Source of the DNA: Iris pallida
Taxonomy: Eukaryota > Streptophyta > Magnoliopsida > Asparagales > Iridaceae
DNA: 64,000 bases
Reading direction: 5' to 3'
NCBI GenBank assembly: GCA_029216955.1
Contig: JANAVB010012195.1
Span: 571,048 to 635,047, forward strand
A program made the position numbers and the translations under genes. Positions 45,793-58,420 of this stretch are shown here, in pieces. Every line of letters starts with the position of its first letter. Positions within the stretch are counted from its first letter, which is position 1. The notes below the pieces were generated by a model. The model ran no database searches and was not told the origin of the DNA. It was given only the letters and a program-made list of their open reading frames with translations.

Positions 45793-46399
45793 TGGTAGGT
45801 CCTCGACCTAACAAGCCTTGAATTGAAGAAGACATACTGTGATTTGCCATAAGAACAGGAGAATTTAGGGAAAGAACAGAGAATTTGGGGATCAAGAAGC
45901 TAGGGTTTTTATTCTTGAGAACATTGGGGAAGAAGGAGAAGAAGTACATCAGGAGAATAGAGAAAAGAGCTAAAGCTTAGTAATTCATCAACTACCTTCT
46001 TACAACAAAGAGGTATTTATATGTCAACTGTCCACAGCTCTCAACTGCTTCCAACTGTCCACAGCTCTCAACTGCTTCCAGCCTGGCTTTCAACTGCTTC
46101 CAGCCTGGCTTTCAACTGATTCCAGCCTGGCTCTCAACTAACTGGCTTGGTTGGTCCTTACGTGGCAATGAAGACAAGTGGCTATGATGACATGGAATGG
46201 GCTTAAGCTGAGCTGAGATTTGGCTCCACTGCTATTATAAAGCTTCCTGCAATGGCCTGGAACGACCTGGGCTTGATACTGCTGGTTTGCAGTGGATTGA
46301 TAAGAGTTTGAGAGTAATTCTCCATACTGAGCCCTCTCCATACTGAGCCACTATACTGAGCCACTCCTTCCTGAGCTACTGAACCCCAGGTACTTATCA
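45793..46399 (-). repeat. 5' LTR of the Reina-type element
   Basis: 607 bp, about 60 bp longer than the 3' LTR, mainly through extra TCAACTGCTTCCAGCCTGGC and TCCACAGCTC units (46030-46140) and a repeated ATACTGAGCC motif. Confidence 0.9.
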
Positions 46400-46404
46400 A
46401 TACA

Positions 46405-47146
46405 CACAGCCTAGACGGTTCATTTTTTAGTCTTTTCGAAGCCGCATTATAATAGTAGAGACTAGAGACTAGTATGTATGTACGTCTGTTGTACGTATTT
46501 AATAGATTATTAATAGAAAGACTAAAAGACAACTACTGTAATTATTCCAATTTTTATTAGACTACTTAGGAAGACTAAAAAGTACATGCCTTAATTATTC
46601 TAAATTTATTATTATATTAGTATTATAGATATTATTTTATACGTGCTTGAAAGACTATTCAGAAGATCAAAGAACAGTTCATGTAATTACTTAGTTGTTC
46701 CTATTAAATTTAATGAATAATTTTAAGTAGTAAACATATGCAAAATTATATTTTAAAAGATCAAAAGTTTCATAATGAAGTTGAATTTTTATATTGGAAT
46801 GTTCGCATTATAATTTTCTATTAAAACTTTTTGTGGTTTAACCTCGTTCTATTTTCCATAACCTAATAAAAGTCAAAAAAAAGGAGAAGGTTGTAACCAT
46901 AATTTTTTTTTGGATGACACGTAAACAACACTTGTTATCATAACAAATGTCTGAAAACTATTTTGGAAGGAAAGTAAACTAAAAGTGTGTTAAAATAAAT
47001 TTACCGCACTTGTTATCATAAAGGGTTAAAAAAAAACATGTTCATTTTGGAGACTATATCCTGAGAATTCTTAGGTCATTTGTGCGTTTTTTGGACCAAA
47101 CATAAAACTTGTGAGACCAGAACAAGCAACTAAACAATAAACAAAA
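46405..47146. other. Gene-less AT-rich stretch
   Basis: Nothing recognisable beyond weak similarity of 46920-47030 to 39960-40080. Confidence 0.5.
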
Positions 47147-47468
47147 ATGCTATTTGGCTCCCAAAATATTTGGATGATGCCATCTTCCATTATGTGGTAT
47201 ATGACATGATTGCTGATATGGTAGTTGACATGGCAAAATTTAACATTAAAATTAAAATTAATATTAATATTAAAATTAATCTTAATATTAAAAATAATAT
47301 TAACATTAACATTAATATTATATAATATTAATATTAATATTAACATTAACATTAATATTAATATTAATTATTAAAAAATTGGATAATGTTTTTGGTTAAA
47401 ATTTGTCATGTCAGATGCCACATAATGGGAGATGGCATCACCCAAATATTTTGGGAGCCAAATAGCAT
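47147..47468. mobile_element. Inverted-repeat MITE, 322 bp
   Basis: Terminal arms of about 50 bp (ATGCTATTTGGCTCCCAAAA..., inverse at the right end) surround a core of TTAATA/TTAACA hexamers. No coding sequence. The last two bases at each side are palindromic, so the target duplication cannot be fixed. Confidence 0.75.
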
Positions 47469-48269
47469 AATTGAACAATAAATCGTGAGAACTTACCGAC
47501 ACAAAATTAATTAACTATCTTAATTAATATGCTCTTAGAAGCGCTATGATTTGCGGCTATTCAGTATTCAATCTAGATTTGAAAATTATGTTGTGGTTGT
47601 GATCTCAAAATCATATCATAATTATTTTAGACAAAACACATTGGTTTGAAAAAGAATATGACAAAATCTCATGTTGATTTAAAACCTCCACTAAAAGTGA
47701 TTATTGAATCACCATTGATAATGGGGGTGTGTGAAATCTTATTTTGAAATCCTAATTGACTAACATTGGACTTTTTTATAAGGCGAGCGAGAGACCTGAG
47801 ATATACTGTCACTAAACATGGTTTGTTTTTTTCGAGTACTTGCCAAGTGATCAACTTGTAGCTTAAGGATCTATTATGAAATTTTGGGATATATATTATT
47901 ATTATTATTGTGGATTTGTAGTCTATTTTTCGAATTTTAAAAAAAATATATTTATTTTTAGTTTTAAATTTTTCTAGTTAGAAAATATTTTTAATTTAAT
48001 TCTACAAAAATATTTTGGATGACAGAGATATTTTGTCAAATTATTTTTAAATAAATAATTGTATTTATAGAAAAAATAGTCTAGAATTATTTGATTTATT
48101 ATTATCATTTATTTTATTATTTGAATTTATAAATTCGTTTTAAATATTGTTTGATAATATTAGGAACTATTTTAAATTATTGTTGCTACAATTGATGGAT
48201 TTAGATTCAATCAATTTAATTGATTGATTTAAATTTATAGAAAGATTTATCCATAGATTTCTAGTCCTT
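47469..48269. other. Gene-less AT-rich stretch
   Basis: Very AT-rich with no gene or clear repeat. The last part may be the U3 of the LTR-like sequence that follows. Confidence 0.5.
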
Positions 48270-49500
48270 TCCTATTTAGAAATCCCCCTCTCCTATATAA
48301 AGAGGAGCCTTCCTCTATTTTTTCCACAACCCACAATTTTTCAATCCCCACAATTATCATCGCCATCATCGTGCGTGCACCGTGACCATATTTTCTTTCC
48401 ACTATTTATTATTACAATTACATCCTTTTCGTATCCGACACCGGATACCTTTCGTGTGTCACGCAGGACACTATCTCTCTGTCGTGTCCAACAACCCCGG
48501 ACACGACACGGTCCCCAAATCCATAATCCTAATTTCCAATTCTGGAAACCCTTACCCTAAACCTAATCCATGTTTCCCCAAACCGTCAGTGCCACCGGCC
48601 GAAGTCCTAGAGGAATGGCCAACCAAGCACCAGTCGCCACTTCCAATGCCATCCCTGAGTCCCCTCTAGGGGTGAGCATTATTCGATTTTGGACCAAAAA
48701 TTGAATCGAACCGAATAAGAGTTTCGGTTCGGTTTAAAAAAAATTCGGTCCGGTTTCGATTTTGAAAATATTAAAATTTCTTATTCGATTTTGGTCCAAA
48801 ACCGAAACCGAATAAGAAAATTTAGTTACTCTCTCTCTCTCTCTCTTCTAATATATATATATATATATATAAATATATATATATATATTATATATAATAT
48901 ATATATATATAATATATATATATGTAAAAAAAAGTATATACTAAATATATCTAGGTAAATTTAGCTACTACATATATTAACAAAAAAACACGCAAATAAA
49001 CCGAAAATCAAATAAACCGAACCGATTTAATTCGGTTCGGTTTGATTCGGTTATACGTCATTTCGGTTTCGGTTTTGCTTATTTGGTTTTGTTCAATTCG
49101 GTTTTCGGTTATTCGGTTCGGTTGGAACAGAATTAACCGAATGCTTACCCCTAGTCCCCTCGGCGCCTCTGGATTTTCCACCGTCGTGCTATCGGCCGGA
49201 ACCCTAGACCGGCAACCTCTACCTTGTTGGAGTCAACCATCTGCGCCCAGCTTCACCTCCCCGGCCCTCGCCGGATCGTAGCTGTGACTTCTCCATCGCT
49301 TGTGTCACTCTCCGTTCCTGGAATACGTAGTTTTTTATTTTTCTGTATATGGTATCTGGCACCTGTATCTTGATTGTATGTATCATGTATTTATAACTGG
49401 CCATGGCATAGAACAGTATCTTGTCGCGGATTAGTGTGCCACCCCTTGTCCTTGCCTGGTTGTAGGCGTAGCTCACTGCTTCGATGATAAGATTTTTGAA
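48270..49500 (+). mobile_element. LTR-like sequence interrupted by a hAT element
   Basis: A TATA box CTATATAAAGAGG (48293-48305) leads into a C-rich leader with GTCGTGTCC/GGACACGACAC repeats. After the hAT insertion the same leader continues to about 49285. 49435-49495 (GTGCCACC...TTGTCCTTGCCTGGTTGTAG...CTTCGATGATA) resembles 51705-51765 inside the next LTR, which suggests a related, truncated LTR. Boundaries are not resolved. Confidence 0.4.
48667..49153. mobile_element. Non-autonomous hAT-type element, 487 bp
   Basis: Perfect 8-bp target duplications GTCCCCTC lie at 48659-48666 and 49154-49161. Ends are TAGGGGTGAGCATTATTCG and, inverted, TAGGGGTAAGCATTCGG. The inside is rich in TTCGGTT/AACCGAA and a TA repeat (48850-48925). 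No transposase. Confidence 0.88.
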
Positions 49501-49503
49501 CCG

Positions 49504-52390
49504 TGTTGTGGTTAGAATTTTAATTAATTAATTTAATTAGTTGTATCATGTAGCATTTAACATGTCATTAGTCATATGCTTAAGAGCATGCTTAAGATTA
49601 GGGTTTCTTTGAGTCAACCCAACCCCTATATATATTCTCTTCCTCTTTCTCCTCCTCATTCACTCTTTTATTTATTTTCCTCAAACAACATTTAGGCAAG
49701 TACAACTTGCTCAAAATTGAAGATTTGTGCATTTTTCATTCTTAATTTTTCCTTTGATATTATTTGTGTATATTGTTCTTCTCATCATCCTCTACAAGTT
49801 TAGTACTTGGTATTTTCGATTTTGATGGATAAATTCTTGTAGATCTAAGTTTACTTTATTTTTGGTTATCTTATATTTTGATCTATCAAACTTACTTGTT
49901 TTCGAAATCTATTTGTTCTATGTGTAGAGAATTTCGTTCTACCCCATTTTGACCTATGGAAGTCCAATTTTTGACTTAAATCGGAGGATGGACGGAGCTT
50001 GGAAGCCATGGCTTCCGTGGCCCATCTTCTCGAATTTTAGAGAAGATGAGCAGTGACTTCATTTGCTTGGGCCGCATGAAGTCCTGCGGACTTCATTGCT
50101 TGGCCGCATGACCCTTGCCGCATGAAGTCCTTCAAACTTCATTTGCTTGGCCGCATGACCCTTGGCCGCATGAAGTCATGCGGACTTCATTGCTTGGCCG
50201 CCATGCGGTCTTTATTGCTTGGCCGTATGAGCTTGGGCCGCATGAAGTCCTGCGGACTTTATTGCTTGGCCGCATGACCCTTGGCCGCATGAGCTTGGGC
50301 CGCATGAAGTCATACGGACTTCATTGCTTGGCCGCATGAAGTCATGCGGACTTCATTGCTTGGCCGCATGAAGTCCTGCGGACTTCATTTGCTTGGCCGC
50401 ATGACCCTTGGCCGCATGAAGTCATACGGACTTCATTGCTTGGCCGCATGACCCTTGGCCGCATGAAGTCATGCGGACTTCATTGCTTGGCCGCATGACC
50501 CTTGGCCGCATGAAGTCCTACGGACTTCTTTGCTTATCCCCATGCAGCTTGGCCGCATGAGTCTTGGCCCCAGGTAGTCTGATCGCATGCAGCTTGACCG
50601 CATGGCTTGCATAGTGCCGCATAGTGCATATTTTGGCTGTTTTGGCTGTTTTATGTCCTATTTGGCTGATTTGTGGCCAGAATTTCTCCCAACTCCCAAC
50701 ATAAAAGTTGTAGATCTTTGTCTTGGCTTCAAAAATTTTCATGTCTCACATTACCCAGAATTTATATGTGACTTTTATGTCACGAGGGGTCCGCGTGACT
50801 TCCTGACTTGACCGTGTTCCTGACCTGATTACCTGTATACGTGCTGGTTCTAAGTGTGTATTGAGATACAATATTAGTATGCACTGCGGTGCTATTTAAC
50901 GAGTGCATGAGGTGTGACTCTACATGCTGAGTGATCATTCGTGTTATATGTCAATACATGTGTACCTTCCAGCACAGTCATAGTAATTGGTCAGTAATAG
51001 TATCGTGGTATATTGATTGTTATTTGATGCATTACACTAAGCATGGATATAGATTTTGGACTCTTTGAGCCGATGTGGATTCATACTTAGGGTACACGTA
51101 CTATGGTACGACATATAGGAGGATGACCATGTGACCACGACATGTAATTTCAAGATTAAGATAGGGTTAATCTAAGCAACTTAAATCGGTAGAAGCATTG
51201 AGAGGGAACAGAATCTCGAGATCGTGCCATACTAGCCACCCCAGGTCCAGTCCTGACGTGTCGGGTTGGCCGCCACGGATACAGTTTCATCCGCCTATAG
51301 TGGATGACTATATCCGACTCCTACGTGCTATGTGTTATATGTTTTAGCACGGTGGCCTTACAGGGGACCGGTGCATAATCAAAGTGCTACGTATATATAT
51401 ATAATGGTTTGGCTAGCCCTGCTGGGTTGACACGATATGAGGATTCCTATAATTTGCACTACTGGGATAATCCAGACTAATCATAGAAAGCCGTAGGATT
51501 GATTGGCCGCTTGTAAGCCGACTTGTTTGTGATATTTTCTTCTGTTAGCAACTGAGGAACATGGACTATCGTGGTGCGTGGTCCAACCCATGTCCTTGTT
51601 TGGTTGTTGGGTTGGGCTATTGTGCTGCGATAGGCTATGGACCGAAGTCGCGAATCAGAAGCCCTTTACCTGCCCTTGGTTATAGGATATATCTTATCTC
51701 GGCATGATATTGGCACCGTTTGTCCTTGTTTGGTTGTAAGGGTGTCGTATTGTCTCGATGATATGGTATAAGCCTATAACTCTTGAATCAGGTCTTATTA
51801 TTACGCTTGAGTTTTATCTCACTCTTTTGTGCTCTCTTGTGGTACTTGCTATTCGGGGCCTGACCCCGCTAGTTTTGTTTGGCCAGAGCTCGTAGCAGCG
51901 CCTGAGGATCCAAACCTCTTCTCCAACGTCAATGGTGCATACTAAAAGCATGGCTGGCGGAGGACTCGAGTGGGTTTCTTCTCCACCACTCTAGTATCTT
52001 TACTTATGTTCTGGCGTTTAGCCACCGACACCTGTTTAGCCGACTAATCTGGATATTTTATCTTTTATATAATTATAATTAAATCGGACTGCAGCTGAAT
52101 ACGATTATGTACCTATGACTCTCTGGGCTAGCTAACTTATAAAGCTAGATTCCCATGATCATTTTGATAAAGCGTCGGGGACGCCTTACTGCTTTATCTC
52201 ATATGTTCATTAATTGATGTTTTCTTGCTTGAATGATTGAGACCTAGATGCTCTGTGAGACCATAGGAGACTTGATTGTAGCATGCACCCCCTTGTATCT
52301 TGACAGCCATGATCGCCGTATGATGTTTATATACCTCATATGGAGTAGTTGGCCTAGTCCGTCTCAGTATTCCGGTACTGGGGCATGACA
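49504..52390 (+). repeat. LTR of the outer LTR retrotransposon
   Basis: It ends at GGGGCATGACA (52390), after which a leader begins. The start is placed near 49504 (TGTTGTGGTTAGAATTTT) by analogy and is uncertain. A TATA box (CCTATATATATTC, near 49626) is followed by a leader, a large tandem array (50060-50535) and a typical GC-poor U5. The matching 3' LTR is outside the window. Confidence 0.6.
50060..50535. repeat. Tandem array of self-complementary units
   Basis: About a dozen units combine two modules. One is a ~32-bp module with GGCCGCATGAAGTC and its near-inverse TGCGGACTTCAT, so each unit can fold. The other is a 15-bp module GGCCGCATGACCCTT. Module order varies. It lies downstream of the LTR TATA box. 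Confidence 0.9.
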
Positions 52391-52646
52391 AGGTTTTATT
52401 GGTGGCCCATGCAGGTCTGATTTTCAGACTTGTGGGGTGTTGCGATTATAGGAGTCTCAATCAAAATATGTTCTCCTTGATCTCCTGATTCGTCTTCTCT
52501 TTCTCCCATCTTGATTGCTAACTTGATTATCATCCTCGATTCCTTTTCGTCATGTCTTTTGATACCTTGTATCCTTTCCTTTAGTGGCACATCGTTCTCG
52601 GCTATTGGAGGAGCCAGTATGAGAGTGAATCCAGTAGAGCAGGGAC
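52391..52646 (+). other. Leader and start of gag of the outer retrotransposon
   Basis: It begins AGGTTTTATTGGTGGCCCAT right after the LTR. No standard initiator-Met primer site is seen. A reading frame from about 52619 (ATG AGA GTG) is interrupted at 52646 by the solo LTR and continues in phase after 63788. Confidence 0.5.
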
Positions 52647-54756
52647 TGTCATGCCCCACTCCCGTAGGAGCGATAGTCCTCGCTAAGGCGTGATGCCGTA
52701 CGGGCCTAGGTCGCACCCGTGCAAGGCTAATCCAGAAACGGTCGATTTGAGCTAGGCCACGGAGTCGCACAGAGTGTCCCCATTTGCAGTGGAAAGTAAA
52801 TGAACTCAAATTAAGCGAATTCAAACTCTTTATTGACATTCAAGAAGTTTACAAGCGGCGCTAGGCCGAGATTACAAATCGCTCAAGCTCTCTCTCTCTC
52901 TCTCGAAACATAAAAGGCGTGCCAAGTGGCTTATATGATGGAATGATTCATGGCGATGTTCCGATACATTATGTCCTGTATATGGTACTTCAGCTCCTTG
53001 CAACGCTACAAGGCTCCAGAGTTGGCTCCGCGCCTTAGCACGTTCGAGGGAAGCTCCGCACCGACGACGTCTCCTGCATATCCTGTAAGCAAACTGGGGT
53101 TATCAGTACATTGTTATGTACTGGTGGGGATGCTAGCTCGCCTACAATGCTACATTACCAAATACGTTCTATTTACTTTTGTGCACCGCCTATCATTCAT
53201 TGTCTTTCTAATCTTGCCTTAGGATCAGTTTTCATGGCATATATCATATATATCTCGTGTTACCAATTTTAACGTGTTGCATGGAAATACATGTACGACT
53301 TATCCATACTTACCGTCCGACCTTCCCTGTCCAACGTAAACCAAGTTAGTCAACAATTCATACGTAACAACTTAACGTAATTCATGTGAACATTCAGTGT
53401 CGAGGGCGTGTCCCTACCTCAAATTCTAGCACGTCGTAGGCATATTCTCTAATTCATTGCATAAAGTACTCTTTATCATTTGGTGTATTACATTTCAAGC
53501 CTGTACAGAAGGCGCTTCATTCAGTTAACTTAGACTACTTGTTTCAATGCAAGGACTTGCACGTGATTGCCACCAGCAAAGCCCACTTAATCTATATGCA
53601 CCGGTCGCTGGCACCACAAGCCAATTTGGACATATTCTCCTTTGGTATTCTCACCTATCATAGCGTGATGGCTGGTATACCTTGATAGTCTTTTGAAATA
53701 CCTCGCACTTACGTCTACTTGGAATGTCCGAGCCCACACCCAAGCAGCCCTTAAGCCATGATTCTGCCTAGGCCGGCCATGATCCTCCCTTTGATCATGC
53801 TACGAATCCGTTATTTCTCCTAACTCCCGTATAAGAGGATTGTCCACGACCATTTCGTATTGACTTGTCTTTTTAACTTAACGGCTGTCTGAGCCATAGG
53901 CTAACCCTTAGCCATAGGCTAACCCTTAGCCATAATGCGTTATCGACCAGGTTGGCAGCGGCGCCCGTGCAGCGCGGGTAGCAAGCCCCGATGCACGTCC
54001 CGTCATACATGTCGCTAACCATTCCTTTCTTTCTTATCTTTTATTCATTCTTTCTTTTCTTTCTTTCACTTGCTCGTTCGTTCATTGATTCATTCACATA
54101 TTCATTCATTCTCATATTCATTCATTCATTCGTTGATTCATTCATTCACTTATTCGTTCATTCATTCATACATTATGCAACTCCCCGTGCGGGAGTCGCC
54201 TTGGCGACCCATCGGTCCTGAAGTCTTCCAATGTTGCTATACTCTACTCGAATGACTATGTCGATAGTCTTCCGTTTCATTGTTGTAAACCATTCATTGT
54301 TTCATTGTTGAACGTATAAGGAACTTGAATGTAAGCCTGTGCCTTAGTACGAGCGTGGAGCGCAGTACGAGAGTTCCTATATTTTTCGAGTTCTTTTCCA
54401 TGTTCTAAACAAGCTTACAAGATAGGATTATTCCTTTAGCTAGGTGCGTTGAGTCATTTATTAGCATGCGCGGTGTTATCGCCTAGCGTCTAGCAATAGT
54501 GTCCGTATTGTTATGTGTCTAGGCTAAGCAAAGACGGGTTCATCGGAGCCACCCACCTTAGCGATGTTCGCATCGGCCGAGCGATACTCCGAGTGCACCT
54601 TTGAAAGTCTATGTCTGGATTCGTCTTTGACGGGCCAATATAAGCCTTGCATCGATTCTTCATCAGGTCGATGCCAACTCTTCGGTCGATGGCTCGTTTG
54701 AGTCGTTGCACTTGCCGTTTGAATCGGCGTTCGCTAGGGTGGAGCGGATCATTACA
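52647..54756 (+). mobile_element. Solo LTR, 2,110 bp
   Basis: It starts TGTCATGCCCC and ends ATTACA, with perfect 5-bp target duplications GGGAC (52642-52646 and 54757-54761). No internal retroviral-type sequence is present, so it is the product of LTR-LTR recombination. It contains a CT microsatellite (52890-52905), a CTAACCCTTAGCCATAGG direct repeat (53897-53935) and a TTCATTCATTCG-rich stretch (54060-54175). Confidence 0.8.
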
Positions 54757-54765
54757 GGGACTAGG

Positions 54766-56391
54766 TGTAGTGCCCCGTCCCTACATCGTGCCCCGTACTC
54801 TATCCACGGGGTGCGCGAGAAAGGAACACTGTCGCTATCGATTCAGTCGGGACCGATAGGTCGAATCGACCGAGTCGATCGAACGGAAACGGTTGAATTA
54901 AGATCCATTCCTCGTTATGGAATGTCTTCTTCGGAACCAAGTCCCATATTCAGCGGGTTGCGTCTCGAGGATTGACTTTGCGGCTGAGTTGGGAGAGACC
55001 TCCCGTTGCTCTGCTTTTCACGCCGCTTGCGTTGGTTTTGGCTTTGGTTTTCCGAATGCATTTTCGTGAATGTTTTCGATGGTTTTCATGGTTTACATTT
55101 CGAGCTCGCATTTCCTATCGAACTCTTACATAATACAGTGTTCTAATCGGTTGCTTGTACGATTTCAGGTGATCGCGTAGGCGACGTCTAGCGCAGCCAA
55201 CAAGTCCCTCGCCTCAAGCAAAAACTCAAGGTGAGTGGGTGACCCCCTTCGTCTCGACCCTCTATTTCAAATGAGAACTCGGGTAATATTACTAAAATTG
55301 AATGATTGCTTGCAGAATACAAGTCTTGTATGTTAGAAGTGAAAAAGAAATGTGTTGTGTTGGAAAGAGATAGAATTAATTCAGGCCTGCAAAACGACCA
55401 AGTAAATGAATTGATCACATAACAAGCCCCAACGGTATCCTAAAATACACCATGTTAACCTATCATGGACTTGGACAACTTGTCAACAAGGGGAATGGTT
55501 TCTTCGAGCGGCAACCCGGGGCCACGGGACCGACTCGGCCTAGGAAGAAACTGGTTATAGCCGAGCTGGGTAATAGGCAATCGGTAAGACGGGGACTTGC
55601 ATCGGGGCTCGCTACTTGCGTTGTAAGGGTCCCGTATTACCAGGCTATGTCCAAGATGGCTGGTTAGGCCAATTGACCTCCATATCAAACACTTGATATA
55701 AATTGTTATCAACTAACATGGTAAGTTATATGTCGCACGACGCGCTCCGCCGGAAGAAACCTTGGTGTAACTTAATGCTTCTTATGAAAATATCTAGGAT
55801 GGTTAGAAAGACCACTAAAAGCAAGTTGTATGATTTTTTATCAAATTCTTGAACCAAATGAGAGCCTGAAAATTAATTAGCCACTCGCCAGTACATGTTG
55901 ATTGTACTGATCCTCGCTCTCTATACAGGTGCGATAGATCTGGAAGAGCGTGCTACGTAAAGGGGGGCAACGCTCGTGTGTTTTGAAGCTTCGTCCGTGC
56001 ATTGAAGCTTAGATCAACCCTTTTGAAGACTCCGCTGTTGAAGATCGAAGACAGATGGAGCGCCTTCCCACGATCCCAGGTGGTTATAATTTTGGTTGTA
56101 AAATCAAGGGATGAATGTATGTAATGGCTATCTCATCGACGTTCACTTTGTATTGGAGTCAGTTTGTAAAAAGCCCGCGCGACGCCCTTGTATCGAGTCT
56201 GTAATATGATGTTCATTATCAATAAAGCTTAAGTTTCCTTCTCTATAATGTGTGTTCAATTTACTCTACGCATTCTCTTATCGTTGTGTTTCGGATAACT
56301 TTATGACTATGCCTTGTGCGAGCGCAATTTAGGTTCGTACGGCAACACGTCCGGGGGACGACTATCGATTCTGCGGAATCAGGGTGTGACA
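54766..56391 (+). repeat. 5' LTR of the Tekay-like element
   Basis: 1,626 bp. Apparent short reading frames inside (such as 55452-55667) recur in the 3' LTR and are not genes. Confidence 0.93.
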
Positions 56392-56394
56392 TAA

Positions 56395-56406
56395 TGGTAT
56401 CAGAGC
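56395..56406 (+). other. Primer-binding site (initiator-Met tRNA)
   Basis: TGGTATCAGAGC, three bases inside the 5' LTR. Confidence 0.95.
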
Positions 56407-56556
56407 ACGGCTTTACGTCCTTGGCCTCTAGTGTCGAGTTTCCAGTCTCAAATCGTTGGTCTCGTGTCGATGAGATATGTCGTTCCATACAAGGGAGCCC
56501 GTAATAAGTTTGGTTACTAATGCATTTTCACCTTCAAAATCCCAGAAGGTGCGGCG

Positions 56557-57840
56557 GTGAATGTGGCGAACGAAGAAAGTGCTTCGAGCGGCTCGAGTAG
56601 CTCGAGGCCCGGACCCTCTAACGATGCCATGGAACGAATGTTGCGCATGCTGGAAGCGCAACAACAACAAGCTCAGGAGAATCAACGCCTGAATGAGCAA
56701 CATCGACGGGAGACTGAGGCACATCGACGGGAGGTAGAGGTACGCCAGACCCAGTTCGAGGCCCGATTCGATGCACAATTCAAGTTGCAGCAGAAGCAGC
56801 TTCATACTCTTCAGCAAATTGTTCAGACTGTGGTGGCCAACAACAACAACTCCGCGACAACTCCTGCCGTGACCGAGCCTGCGGCCAGACAAAGTGAAAT
56901 TGAACCGGAGGTACCCGAGCTTATGCCTGCGGCACCGAGAAGTTCCAACTTCGACGTGTCAAAATTCACAAAGAGCTTCCGTACATCCTTTTGCGGTACT
57001 GAAGACCCTTCATTGGCGATCGATTGGCTGGAGGAGTTAGAGGACCGGTTCGAGCTTCTGGGTGTCGATGAGTCCAAGAAAGTCGCATGCGCTCAACTTC
57101 TACTCCGATTGAACGCGCACGACTGGTGGGCCGTACAAAAGCGAGCAATCACGCGACAACGAGACAGCAGCAATATCTTGGGCCACCTTCCGAGAGGCAT
57201 TCGAGATCGAGTACCTTCCCGATGCCATTCGACAAGAGAAGGAGAATGAATTCATGCAGCTAAAGCAAGAAAATATGACGGTACGACAGTATGCAGCAGA
57301 GTTCAACAAGTTAGCCAAGTTTGCTGGACAATACCTGCCTTCCATGGCGAGTCGTGCACGACGGTTCGAAGTGGGCCTACGGCCATCTATTTCCGCCCAT
57401 GTGTCTGTTCCAAAATACCCAACGATAGGGGAGTCTCTCAACCACGCCCTCCGCCTTGAAAGCCAATACCCTCCAGGTGCTGCCGGCGCTGTGCATACCT
57501 ACAATCACAAACGCCCTAGCCACGCGGTAGGAAACAACGTGACCAAGCATCCGAACAATGGGCCTCAAGACGGATATCAAGGGCGTAACCCACGATACTG
57601 CAACCGATGTCACCGTCACGGTCACACGATCGACGCCTGCCCGATATCAGAGGATGGATGCTGGAACTGTGGCAAGAGGGGCCACAGACGTGCTGAGTGT
57701 CCAACCAGAAGGCCGAACCCAACGGCGCCACAACAGCACCGTCCAGGGAATCAAGTTCCAGCGCCTCGAGCCCATCAACCTGTACCGCAAAATGGCCAAG
57801 ACCGTTGCCCCAATGCCCAGGGCCGCGTCTACGCCATGAC
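56557..57840 (+). pseudogene. Tekay-like gag
   Basis: It begins MNVANEESAS at 56557 (the first ATG may be preceded by a GTG-type continuation). A Ser-rich stretch and a Gln/Glu/Arg coiled coil follow (residues about 25-100). The retrotransposon gag domain starts with SSNFDVSKFTKSF near 56940. A +1 frame change between about 57130 and 57180 splits it. After 57254 the frame includes MTVRQYAAEFNKLAKFA and two CX2CX4HX4C zinc knuckles (57599-57640 and 57659-57700). The two-knuckle gag fits the Tekay/Del group. The frame then runs directly into protease. Confidence 0.88.
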
Positions 57841-58420
57841 TCGAGATGAAGTGCATGCATCAGATACGGTCGTGACAGGTATACTAAATTTCAATAATGT
57901 GCCTGCTCGTGTACTATTTGATTCAGGCGCTTCGTATAGTTTTATATTGACGGACTTTGCCGTCGAGCACAAATTTTCTGTAATATTATTAGATCTCGAC
58001 CTTAGCGTAAGCACGCCTTCGGGCACACCCATTCTCACAAACTTAGCTTGCGCCGGCGGGATTATCTGTATCGGCGGTCAAAAGATCGGTCTGGATGTGA
58101 TAGTTCTAGACATGAAGGACTTTGACATCATTCTGGGAATGGACTGGCTCGGGCCGTGCAACGCTACCATAGACTGTGCTGAAAAGAAGATCACATTCCG
58201 CATGCCTGGAGTGCCTGAATTCTGCTACTCGTGTGGTGAGGCATCGCCGACCTGCATGGTGATCTCCGTAATATCTGCTCGACGGATGCTGCATTCCGGG
58301 TACGAGGGCTATCTAGCTTCCTTTCGAGACGTGCGACAAGAGGGTGCAAACGCGGAAGAGACCGACGTTGTGGCAGAATTCCCAGACGTGTTCCCGGACG
58401 AGCTACCGGGTATGCCGCCC
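57841..58420 (+). pseudogene. Tekay-like aspartic protease
   Basis: Catalytic DSG at 57920-57928 in VLFDSGASYSFI, then DFDIILGMDWLGPCNATIDC at about 58110-58175. The frame is still open in this part and fused to gag. The linker to RT has the DVFPDELPGMPPDREIEF motif (58383-58440). Confidence 0.88.

Larger units (their letters stand above)
40616..46399 (-). mobile_element. Full-length Ty3/gypsy chromovirus, Reina-type
   Basis: Two LTRs (5' LTR 45793-46399, 3' LTR 40616-41162 in minus orientation) run TGATAAG...CCTACCA and are flanked by perfect target duplications ATACA (40611-40615 and 46400-46404). A primer-binding site for initiator-Met tRNA, a polypurine tract and a complete gag-PR-RT-RH-INT-chromodomain order are present in 5.8 kb. 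Short LTRs, small size and a full classical chromodomain point to the Reina clade. The reading frame is broken in many places. Confidence 0.92.

Noticed and set aside
45677..45949. Reading frame upstream of the Reina-type gag
   Set aside because: It spans the 5' LTR and the primer-binding site, so it is leader sequence.
50115..50339. Repetitive reading frames at 50115-50339
   Set aside because: They arise from the foldable tandem array in an LTR, not from a gene.
50060..50535. Possible CRISPR-like array
   Set aside because: The modules are contiguous variants of one another without unique spacers, and the context is a plant LTR.
53991..54255. Hydrophobic/His-Ser repeat reading frames
   Set aside because: They are produced by TTCATTCATTCG repeats inside the solo LTR.
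55452..55712. Small genes at 55452-55712 and 62843-63103
   Set aside because: Both are the same sequence in the two LTRs of the Tekay-like element.
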